Part shown: positions 32,401 to 39,926 of the stretch, one piece after another
Layout: every line of letters starts with the position of its first letter
How positions within the stretch are numbered: position 1 is the first letter of the stretch
Assembly: GCA_900315315.1 (NCBI GenBank)
Contig: OMYT01000028.1
Span: 1 to 44,692, forward strand
Source: an uncultured Eubacteriales bacterium
GTDB lineage: Bacteria; Bacillota; Clostridia; Christensenellales; Aristaeellaceae
DNA: 44,692 nucleotides
Direction of reading: 5' to 3'
Program-made: the position numbers and the translations under genes
Notes under the pieces: generated by a model
Told to the model about the DNA's origin: nothing
Database searches by the model: none
Seen by the model: the letters and a program-made list of their open reading frames with translations, nothing else

Positions 32401-32855
32401 TAAAGATGCTGAAGGAGATGTTCAGGAATTCTGACAATCCGGGAAAATACACGTATGGAATAATCACGTTTTATAAGGCGCAGATGGAAAAACTCAGGGC
32501 GGCGATACTGGATGATGAGTATTTAAAGGGTCAGATTATAAAATATAGAATCAAGATACATATCAGAACCGTGGACGCGTTCCAAGGCCTGGAAGAAGAT
32601 ATTATGTTTTTGTCTTTGGTGCGTTCTTTGCCATCATATAATCAGAGCAAGCATCCTTATGGTTTTACATCCAATGCCAACAGACAATGCGTTGCCATCA
32701 GCCGGGCAAAAAGGTGCCTTATTGTAGTGGGCGATAAGGGAATGGTCAGCGGCGCAAGGGCTGAACAGGCACATAAGGAAATGCCGGCTATTGCGGAAAT
32801 CTATGAGACGTGCGCGAATGGAGGTGTGGATGATGCCTGTGTTCTCAAGGCCTGA
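29433..32855 (+). CDS. UPF1/DNA2-like SF1 helicase with long N-terminal region
   Basis: A 1140-residue protein. The first ~450 residues are of unknown fold with an OB-like strand-rich start. The SF1B helicase core begins with QATAISIA and Walker A GPPGTGKS (462-469). It continues through DEAA (833-836), GDQNQLPQF, NEQYRMP, TVDAFQGLEED and NRQCVAISRAKRCLIVVG. A helical insert of about 330 residues separates Walker A from Walker B. It is translationally coupled to the kinase. It is likely the nucleic-acid motor of the system and a plausible phosphorylation target, though neither is shown directly. Confidence 0.92.
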   Translation: MKLQDLETLFSYEQVEVIVSNPKQFTVNSYLRLRGDEGSTAAFITNVQNDSKTGITLQNVSADFATPHYSKLWAQIQNSNYLAQVVSIDMDRLVIHVVYGFVSKKHTSALEVAVTDRQTRTGNRYALRNAYEVRRHIQEDYVLEAGEIKYICVAKHLKSANDSFALVNGSHAYDVKQLSRRELGVKTSSEGNGESVNEQTSDVLGPEDLIWVINAGERPFNNTTEYSFELWECSLVLKDETTAGKQRAETMAFIQNGLEKYLEVWQKYTEIDYGIIKQLSERAGYLQYSKVQHIIGTSQYQLTLTNPQILENFLNYAKEFGKELKVDVPIDKEDKFGNPVTVIADFTYKPADGNVITVSMDRSPKLGGSVKISAGLADAQYKRRVNALNRIYAGRSAKPDLAMLLSGRMSGSGNSNMLGVRQQKSPLSQAVLGHFGKHKPTEAQATAISIAINTPDFAIIQGPPGTGKSTVIKAIMTALNEKEDDPKLDYGNNLLTAYQRDATSNLSRKFEVYGLPVPTYQGMESDNAVRDQAMTDWIESKARELDESNTDIKELKPVDRLADQVALLSFHFHEDTSTIAEAQTVLEALLYSIDECSDAEKKNYQEGLQKLRNITDEMISNGQTPSLKAPLDLSVYRDDAQRLLDTIMNMRNKDLHVTDRWFAQRLPDSEAMMSDNGMAVAQEIIDRFSSDSYSEKVHKITEKLKELYRISPVPFNMVRVYRDMLMVCVGHIDYPVVDKQINQSLSVMLKGIANHLGNENETDEQRILTDYHSAFDPDNEDLLKEWLSEFMTVIAATHQRAVSSVVSGHKGLSRDNSSDYEGPQVEYENVLIDEAARSCPPDLLIPMACARKRIILVGDQNQLPQFVSETVYEQIEGYEKTELDELIREPLFKRLIEQVKKLEERDHIKRFVRLNEQYRMPKTLGDIVSRCFYEGNGEKILSPLGNDENHTADLPLISGKHLVWLDVPVGYQMKSAENSWYRQSEIDAIIKMLKEMFRNSDNPGKYTYGIITFYKAQMEKLRAAILDDEYLKGQIIKYRIKIHIRTVDAFQGLEEDIMFLSLVRSLPSYNQSKHPYGFTSNANRQCVAISRAKRCLIVVGDKGMVSGARAEQAHKEMPAIAEIYETCANGGVDDACVLKA

Positions 32856-35103
32856 AACTATTCTGGTCCGCCGTCAGCAGGATAAAGATAATGTAAAGTA
32901 TCCATATATGGCTGAATCCAGCGCGGTGATATCTGTTGCGCTGCCGTTTTATGACGCGATTGTAGATATGACAGGCAGAAGCAGGTTGGTTGATAACATT
33001 TTTATCAAGACTGTCATTCAGTTGTTGGAAATAAAGAAGAATGATGGCTGGAAAGAGGACCGGATTATTGATTATATATCCAAGAGGACTTGCCTGAATA
33101 ATGTAGTCATTAAAACAATTATAAAGAAATACGCTGAGAATACAGACATCCGGACCGGGCAGGAAAACACACAAAGAGAATACTATCCGGCGCACGTGAT
33201 GTTCAATCCACTGATAAATGATTATATTATCGAGTGCTTTGACGAGCAGACATATACAGAATGGTCCTATATTGATCCAAGCACCATTAAGATCAGTTAT
33301 GAAAGAAATGAGCTGCAATACGGAATCAGTATTGGAAGAAGGGGTGAATACGCTCACATTCTGGGTGTGGATGACAGCAATAATTCTCCGTACGACAGTC
33401 TGCCGCGCCCGAATACGAGAATGACTGCGCGAACAATCGAATTGCTGAAGAACCGGCTGCAACGCAGAATTGATGAGGAAAAGGCATTGGGAATTGAGGA
33501 TACCCTTCAGCGTAATCCTGTTTGGGTAATCGCTCATATATATGTTGATGATAATGCTCTGAGCGACCTTCAGTTAATGAGTCCTTTTTCAAAAGGGAAC
33601 TCGAAATTGCTGCTGGACCAACTGCGGGAGAAAGTGAATCAGTATCCCCAGAGGAACGCGGAGCTACTGGCGGGAATTAAAAGGCTGGAGACAATATGGA
33701 ATCAAAGGCTGGACGCTGCGGTAACATTCGAGATAATCAAGCAGGAAACAGCTAAAAAAGTCATGGCAATGTATCCGGATCTGAAGAAGTATCCAGAGGT
33801 GGCGAAAAAGGTTTCCACATTTTTCAGCCGTTTTCCGGAGCAATCAGGCAAAAGTGATGACGCAATGCCTGTATGGCCGGATAAAGTCAGGGAAGAAATC
33901 ACTGTCAGTTTTTACTCGGCTATGGAGGAAGTCTTTACGCAGGCTGTGGAAAATCTGTTCCCCAGGGAGAGTATTCCGCAGACAGAGAAGATTCATAATA
34001 TCAGCAGTATTCTGAATTCACACAGCGATCCGGGAAGATCATACAAGGAGTTGTTCAGCGCTGTAGCGCTGAGGGCGGGTTTCCAGGATTCACCGGTGTT
34101 CAGGGACTTTTTTGACAAAAACAGAATCAAGGCGAGAGATGTATCAAGAATTCTGAAACTGGCAGAGGAAGGTACTCTTTCAAAGAATGAACAAACCACT
34201 GACAATAAACGCAACAGATATATCTATCCGCTGACTGAACTGATAGCGGCGATTTCGATTGAAGCGGATGGAAATCCCAACCATCCGTTCAGGAAAATCG
34301 CTGCTAGTTGCCCGAATCTGTTTCAGGCCATGAAAGTTTCCAGGTCTTACAGGAATGTGAATAAGCATCGTGATATGAATGCTGTTCCTGAAGTCCTTTC
34401 TGTGTCTGAATTGTATGTAATGAAAGCGTTGCTTGAGATGTGCATAGAAATGATCTCTGTAAAAGTATCTCAGGAACAGATCAGTGAAAGAACCAGGATA
34501 CTGGACGGAAAGGCCGCAGCGGAGATCAAAGCAGACGCGCAAATCAGGAATTATGCCTTCTTGGCTGGGAATCCGGCGACTGCGGGTTTGGGCAAAGATA
34601 CGTGTTTCCAGTATTTTTATAAGGATCCGGAGTATTACAGTACGTGTACTAATCTGCTGGACCGGGTGTTATATGAGGCATTGACGCATTGGGATTCGGA
34701 GAGCGGCCGCTCGATTGTGAAAGAATGCTTTACAGGGAAGGGTGGGGATGACTGGCAAACCGCGGTCGCTTTGTTCGATAAATATGGCTGTGTCCATGAG
34801 ATCGACGCAACCCCGCCTGATACATATCAGCTGGTGGATGAGGACAGCGATCTTCATCTTCTTTCGCTAAGAAATAAACTCATGATGTTGTTTGCTGTTT
34901 TTGACCGGGAATATCCTGGCTTACTGGCTGTGATTACAGGATCCATACCGGATATCGTTGAGTTATGTGTGCAATTACATGTTAGGCGTGGTCATAGCAA
35001 TGAAACGGATTTTACTGGTGATCCGGATGAGCTGGAAAGATTCCATCGCCGAGTTCTTGAGGTTTGCGATCAGATTTGCAGATTGATAATGGAGGATGAG
35101 TAA
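32833..35103 (+). CDS. large protein of unknown function in the TerY-P operon
   Basis: A 756-residue protein overlapping the helicase gene by 23 bp. GGAGG at 32820-32824 favours the ATG at 32833 (or 32830). I recognise no family. It appears alpha-helical in the second half, with an HxHVRRGHSNETDFTGD segment near the end and a basic middle region. It has no signal peptide or membrane helix. Position between the helicase and the AAA+ gene, with overlaps on one side and 1 bp to the next gene, argues for a stoichiometric subunit. Its size and lack of motifs make it a good candidate for an uncharacterised core component. Confidence 0.8.
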   Translation: MPVFSRPETILVRRQQDKDNVKYPYMAESSAVISVALPFYDAIVDMTGRSRLVDNIFIKTVIQLLEIKKNDGWKEDRIIDYISKRTCLNNVVIKTIIKKYAENTDIRTGQENTQREYYPAHVMFNPLINDYIIECFDEQTYTEWSYIDPSTIKISYERNELQYGISIGRRGEYAHILGVDDSNNSPYDSLPRPNTRMTARTIELLKNRLQRRIDEEKALGIEDTLQRNPVWVIAHIYVDDNALSDLQLMSPFSKGNSKLLLDQLREKVNQYPQRNAELLAGIKRLETIWNQRLDAAVTFEIIKQETAKKVMAMYPDLKKYPEVAKKVSTFFSRFPEQSGKSDDAMPVWPDKVREEITVSFYSAMEEVFTQAVENLFPRESIPQTEKIHNISSILNSHSDPGRSYKELFSAVALRAGFQDSPVFRDFFDKNRIKARDVSRILKLAEEGTLSKNEQTTDNKRNRYIYPLTELIAAISIEADGNPNHPFRKIAASCPNLFQAMKVSRSYRNVNKHRDMNAVPEVLSVSELYVMKALLEMCIEMISVKVSQEQISERTRILDGKAAAEIKADAQIRNYAFLAGNPATAGLGKDTCFQYFYKDPEYYSTCTNLLDRVLYEALTHWDSESGRSIVKECFTGKGGDDWQTAVALFDKYGCVHEIDATPPDTYQLVDEDSDLHLLSLRNKLMMLFAVFDREYPGLLAVITGSIPDIVELCVQLHVRRGHSNETDFTGDPDELERFHRRVLEVCDQICRLIMEDE

Positions 35104-35104
35104 G

Positions 35105-38020
35105 ATGGCAAATGAAAACAAGGGTGGTATTTTCTCGAGATTTACAGGAAGCAGACAGAATAATGAACCTGAAACGCCTGGTGAAGTTTCGATGGCAAAC
35201 AATCCAGCTGAGGATCAGCCTGTGAGCGAAGAGAATGAGATTATTCGCGCGGCCAGAGAAAAAGCCGAAGATATTGTAGCCGCAGCAAAAGCTGAGAATG
35301 AAAGGCTTCTGGCGGAAAACGCCAGGCTGGCATCAGAGAACGCCGAGGCCAGCGCAGAAAACGCCCGCGTTCAGAAAGAATATGATGAAAAAAAGGAAAC
35401 CCTCAGGCTGAATGAGGAGGCACAGAAGATTATTGACGAGCATGATCAGTTTATTGCGTCAGCTATGAAAGAAGCTCAGGAAACTACGGATAATGCACGC
35501 AGTGAGGCGGCCTCGATTGTTTCTTCCGCGGAGAAAGAGAGAGATCGGGTTAATGCGGAATTTGAAGAGAGAAAAGCATCTTTGATGCTGAATGATGAGG
35601 CGCAAGGAATCATCGACGCTAAAGAGCAGCTGATCAGAGAAGGCACCGCAAAAAAAGAAGAAGCAGAAAAAGAAGCCGGCAGAATTATTGACGAAGCCAA
35701 CAGGCAATCAATGGAAACTGTTAATCAGGCCATCAGGGACGCTGAAGAGAAAAAAAGCAAAGCGTCAGTTGAGGCGGAGGGAATAATCCGTCAGGCGAGA
35801 ACTGATATGGAAAATGAAAAAGCCGAAGCGGAAAAAACAGCGAAAGGCATAGTTGGGGCAGCAAAGGCAGAAGCGGAGACAATTATTGCCAATGCCAGGG
35901 AGGAAGCGAAAGTGTCGGCTTCTGAAATCCTGACATCAGCTCAGAGTGAGGAAAAAAAGATTATAGGAAGAAAAGAAGCAGCCGCGGAGGCGGTAGCCAG
36001 GTCTATCCGGGAAACCGCTGAAAGTGAAGCGGAACGCATCAGAAATTCCGCGAATGAATATGCTGACAGGAAAAGGGAAGAAGCAAGTCAACAGGCAATC
36101 GCGATTTGCCAGTCAGCAGAACAGGACGCAGAGAATACCAAGGCCGACGCTCAGAAAGTAATCGAAGCGCAACAGGCAGCAATCAAAACAAGAGAAGAAA
36201 AACTACATGAAGATGAAATCGCTGTTGAAGTGGAAAAAGCGAAGATACCGGAGATTACCAGAAGCAGAGTAGAAGAAAAAACGGAAGCGGTCAGAAAGAA
36301 ACTGGAGGAGCGGGAAAAGGCGTTAAGCACAAAAGAAGGGGAATTGAAAGAGAAAGAAAGAGATCTCCAATGGAAAAAAGAAAGCCTGGAAAGTGAAAAG
36401 CAGAGCTTTAACCAGAGCCTGGAGAACGCAATAGAACAAAGGTATTCAACAGTATGTGGCGAACTGAAAGCCTCAAAAGAAAACGAAGGGCGCTTGGTTG
36501 CGGCCAATAAGGAACTGAATGACAAGTATCACAGGCTTACGGTTCTTTACAGAGAATCTCAGGGCGAGGATAGCCAACGCCTAAGGGAAGAAAGAGACGA
36601 TTATAAAGCCAAACTGGATGCCATTGAAAGCTGCAATATCTTCGATCATAACGCCCGCGCAGTGAGAACCGCGGCGGATGAGACTGTAAAACTGTGGAAG
36701 GAAGTTGAAAAACTAAGGGCACAGTTGGCAGACGCAAGGAACAAAGCGGCTGTGATGGCCGGCGCGGAAGATAAATTGGCTGTCGCTGAGGATAATGTAT
36801 CCACATATCAGCAGATGGTGGATCATCTGGTAAATGAATTGAATGAAAGGAAACGTGTGACCAGGGGCCAGATGATAGCGCCGATTCAGGAACCGCCCAG
36901 ATTCCTGACCGGTGCTCAGCCGCGCAAGGCACATAAGGCGCTGGAAAGTGAAATCAAATGGCTTGATCATATTCTTGAACAATCAAAGAAGAGTGGCATT
37001 ATTTTGTCCAGAAGGTTTTTGTATGCATATCATACAACGTTGAAGATCAATGAATGGTCACCTCTGGTGGTGCTTGCAGGCGTCAGTGGAACTGGCAAAT
37101 CGGAACTTCCCCGTCAGTATGCCCGTCATGGAGGAATGCATTTTGTGTCGATCCCGGTTAAACCGGACTGGGATAGCCCCTCATCACTGTTCGGGTATTT
37201 CAATGCGATAGAAAATCGGTTTGAGGCAACAGAAGTCGTTCGCGCTTTGTATCAGATGCAGAGCAATCAGGAACGGGCAGATGATATGCTGCTGGTATTG
37301 CTTGATGAGATGAATCTTGCTCATCCGGAACAGTATTTTGCTGATCTCCTGAGTAAATTTGAAGAAGCACGTAATGCTGAATCATATTCGGAGTATGATA
37401 TAGCGCTTGGATCCGGTGAACAGCCAGAGCGGCTTATGATTGGGAGAAATGTGCTTTGGACAGGAACGATGAATGAGGATGAGACAACAAAAGGTTTGTC
37501 CGATAAAGTTGTTGACCGTAGTATGCTGATTACATTCCCGTGCCCGGAGAAACTGTTTGACAGGGACAATACACCTCTTCAGCCTCCGCAGATGACTTTG
37601 TCTTTCCAAAAGTGGAATGAGTGGAAAGCAGATGCACTAAAGCGTGATGCTAATCAGGAAGTTGAGGAACTGCTGAAAAAGAAGAAGGAAACAATTCAGA
37701 AAATCAATACATCAATGTCGCAAATGGGTAGAAATCTGGGGCATCGTGTATGGCAGAGTATAGAGAATTATATTCTGAATTATCCTACGGTTATTTCCGG
37801 TGATAAGAAAACAGATGAGATGGAAAAGGCGTTTTGTGACGCGGTTGCTTTCAAAATGATGCCTAAATTGCGTGGTCTGGAAACACGCGGTCGTAATGAA
37901 GAACATCTTGGCGCCATCAGGGACTTGCTCCCGGAAAACATGCAGAAAGATTTCGAGAATGCATGTGATCAGACTTCTGAAGTGTTCCGGTGGAACAGCG
38001 CGAAATTTATGGAGGAATGA
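35105..38020 (+). CDS. long coiled coil fused to McrB-like AAA+ ATPase
   Basis: A 971-residue protein. Residues about 40-580 form an almost continuous Ala/Glu/Lys-rich coiled coil with recurring EAExI..AR.EA-type heptads. The C-terminal AAA+ module follows: Walker A GVSGTGKS (659-666), LLDEMNLAHPEQYFADLL as Walker B (about 731-748), and GTMNEDETT with LSDKVVDRSMLI as the sensor/arginine-finger region. These signatures match the McrB/dynein-related AAA+ clade. ATG 35105 has GGAGG 9 nt upstream, while ATG 35096 abuts it. The coiled coil could tether or span between complexes. The next gene may encode its McrC-like partner. Confidence 0.9.
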   Translation: MANENKGGIFSRFTGSRQNNEPETPGEVSMANNPAEDQPVSEENEIIRAAREKAEDIVAAAKAENERLLAENARLASENAEASAENARVQKEYDEKKETLRLNEEAQKIIDEHDQFIASAMKEAQETTDNARSEAASIVSSAEKERDRVNAEFEERKASLMLNDEAQGIIDAKEQLIREGTAKKEEAEKEAGRIIDEANRQSMETVNQAIRDAEEKKSKASVEAEGIIRQARTDMENEKAEAEKTAKGIVGAAKAEAETIIANAREEAKVSASEILTSAQSEEKKIIGRKEAAAEAVARSIRETAESEAERIRNSANEYADRKREEASQQAIAICQSAEQDAENTKADAQKVIEAQQAAIKTREEKLHEDEIAVEVEKAKIPEITRSRVEEKTEAVRKKLEEREKALSTKEGELKEKERDLQWKKESLESEKQSFNQSLENAIEQRYSTVCGELKASKENEGRLVAANKELNDKYHRLTVLYRESQGEDSQRLREERDDYKAKLDAIESCNIFDHNARAVRTAADETVKLWKEVEKLRAQLADARNKAAVMAGAEDKLAVAEDNVSTYQQMVDHLVNELNERKRVTRGQMIAPIQEPPRFLTGAQPRKAHKALESEIKWLDHILEQSKKSGIILSRRFLYAYHTTLKINEWSPLVVLAGVSGTGKSELPRQYARHGGMHFVSIPVKPDWDSPSSLFGYFNAIENRFEATEVVRALYQMQSNQERADDMLLVLLDEMNLAHPEQYFADLLSKFEEARNAESYSEYDIALGSGEQPERLMIGRNVLWTGTMNEDETTKGLSDKVVDRSMLITFPCPEKLFDRDNTPLQPPQMTLSFQKWNEWKADALKRDANQEVEELLKKKKETIQKINTSMSQMGRNLGHRVWQSIENYILNYPTVISGDKKTDEMEKAFCDAVAFKMMPKLRGLETRGRNEEHLGAIRDLLPENMQKDFENACDQTSEVFRWNSAKFMEE

Positions 38021-38025
38021 TACTG

Positions 38026-39906
38026 TTGCTCGATATGAAAGTGCCTGAATTCCCGAAAAAGGAATTCCTTCTTCATAACAAAGCGGAATTGCTGTCAGAA
38101 GAACAGAAAACCTGGTGGGATGCCATGGTCAGGTTGAGTGACATCCTCAGCCTTACTATGCAGGACAGTATGGAACGGACAAGCGGGAGATATCTTTCCA
38201 TGCTGTTTACCGAGTTCCTGGAGAAACTGTTTCAAGTTGCAACCAGAAGGAGAAAATGCGAAAAGGATTTTGTTGTTGATGATTTTGTCAGCATAGCGAA
38301 TTACAGCGTTTCCGCATTGAAACATATTGTCTCTTCACCGAGTAAACGGATTGAGAAACGATCAGAAAAAGTGCCAGCATCACAATTGCGTAACACAGGT
38401 TCCAGAACAATGCGGTGGATGGCCAGACGGCCGGGAAGGTCCGTGTTGGAAAAGATTGCTCCGGAAAACAAAATTATGACAAGCGTAACCCATTTTTCCG
38501 CTGACACAAAGGAAAACCGGGAATCGTTGTATCTGTATGATATTCTGCATGATATTATACAGGACAGGACTCGGGATACGGATTGTATGACATGCCGGTT
38601 TGCTCAATCCTGTGGTGTTCCGACAAAAAACATTCGGGATCTGCTTGCTCTTCACAATCGTATTCGTTATGGTGACTTGTCAGATGTGCCTGCGGAAAAA
38701 CAGGTGATGCAGAATAACAAATTAATGTGCGATGTTAACTATAAGATGATCTGGGATGCGGTAAAGAGGTTGTCCCGGATAGAAGATAATCTTGCAGTTC
38801 GTTGGGAAATGCTTCAGCAACGTTATTTCCAGGTTGGGTTCTGGATCGTTCTGTCGTTCATTCTTCACTATACCGATTCCGTAATTATGGATTGCTATGG
38901 TTCTCTGAGCGATGATGGGGGAATGCTTTGTTTTGCTGACAGTTCAGGAAAACCGGTAACGAATCAGATAGCCATCTATCCGACTACAAGGTTCTGGGAG
39001 CCAGTTGTACTGGTGCTTGATCAGCATGAACTGATTCTGCGATCCGAAACGGAAGAGTTATTGTATCTTGATCTTCGGACTATACCGACGGTGAATTATG
39101 ATCCGACAGTCTGGCCGGTGGAAACGGTTGAAGATGAAGAAAAAACATGGGATGATGAAAATGCCGGCCGACAGGTGGTACAGGATAACATTTCGGGAAA
39201 AACAGCGGAAGCTTTGAAAGATGATGTAATAATCACGGATTTATATGGAGCGGATGATGCCGCTTCACAACAATCTGCGGATAATAATCAGGGAGATAAT
39301 CAGGACGGAAGGGAACAAAAACAGCCATCAGCTGAGAGTGCCTTGCATGTTGGTGAAACTGTGATTCTGGGACGTTATCCGCAAACTGCGTCAGGGAAAG
39401 ATACAACTCCTGTTGAGTGGCAGGTTTTCAGAATCCTGGATGACGGAACTGCCTGGCTGATAAGCAGCAAATCGCTTGACAGAAAGCAGATAAATGAAAA
39501 AACAATGTCTTTGCCGTGGGAAAAATCATCTTTGTTTAATTGGCTGAACAATAACTTTTTTAAACAGGCCTTCACTGAATATGAAAGAAAAGCTTTGGAA
39601 AATATTAATGGGACTGACTCGTTTGTGTCAATTATCAGTCATGAAGAAGCGGAGCTGTATCTTTCTGATCCTGGAATCAGGATCTGTGAACCTAGCGCAT
39701 ATGCTGTCAGTCATGGCGCAAAATCAAATAAGGAAGGGTTTGCACCATATTGGCTGAGAACTATGGATTTACAACGCAGGCTGGCGGAAGTTATCAGTGG
39801 CAGTGGAAATATCAGGAATAAAAGTATGTATCTGGATTTTGTTTCGGTCAGGCCTTATGTCAGGGTTAATATGGTTGCGCTGAAGAAAATGAATAACAAT
39901 CGTTAA
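38026..39906 (+). CDS. possible McrC/DUF2357-like partner with C-terminal DUF6273 domain
   Basis: About 626 residues. The N-terminal half contains GSRTMRWMARRPG and THFSADTKENRESLYLYDIL, which resemble the DUF2357 region of McrC-like proteins, plus CMTCRFAQSC. This is a by-eye suggestion, and no PD-(D/E)XK site is clear. An acidic linker leads to a DUF6273-like C-terminal domain (about 438-620: GRYPQTASGKDTTPVEWQVF, WLNNNFFKQAFTEYE, YWLRTMD, VSVRPYVRVN). Start is uncertain. TTG 38026 has GGAGG 10 nt upstream, while ATG 38017 overlaps the previous stop but sits 1 nt from that site. Confidence 0.7.
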   Translation: MLDMKVPEFPKKEFLLHNKAELLSEEQKTWWDAMVRLSDILSLTMQDSMERTSGRYLSMLFTEFLEKLFQVATRRRKCEKDFVVDDFVSIANYSVSALKHIVSSPSKRIEKRSEKVPASQLRNTGSRTMRWMARRPGRSVLEKIAPENKIMTSVTHFSADTKENRESLYLYDILHDIIQDRTRDTDCMTCRFAQSCGVPTKNIRDLLALHNRIRYGDLSDVPAEKQVMQNNKLMCDVNYKMIWDAVKRLSRIEDNLAVRWEMLQQRYFQVGFWIVLSFILHYTDSVIMDCYGSLSDDGGMLCFADSSGKPVTNQIAIYPTTRFWEPVVLVLDQHELILRSETEELLYLDLRTIPTVNYDPTVWPVETVEDEEKTWDDENAGRQVVQDNISGKTAEALKDDVIITDLYGADDAASQQSADNNQGDNQDGREQKQPSAESALHVGETVILGRYPQTASGKDTTPVEWQVFRILDDGTAWLISSKSLDRKQINEKTMSLPWEKSSLFNWLNNNFFKQAFTEYERKALENINGTDSFVSIISHEEAELYLSDPGIRICEPSAYAVSHGAKSNKEGFAPYWLRTMDLQRRLAEVISGSGNIRNKSMYLDFVSVRPYVRVNMVALKKMNNNR

Positions 39907-39926
39907 TTGTTGTGGGGGAAACCAGA

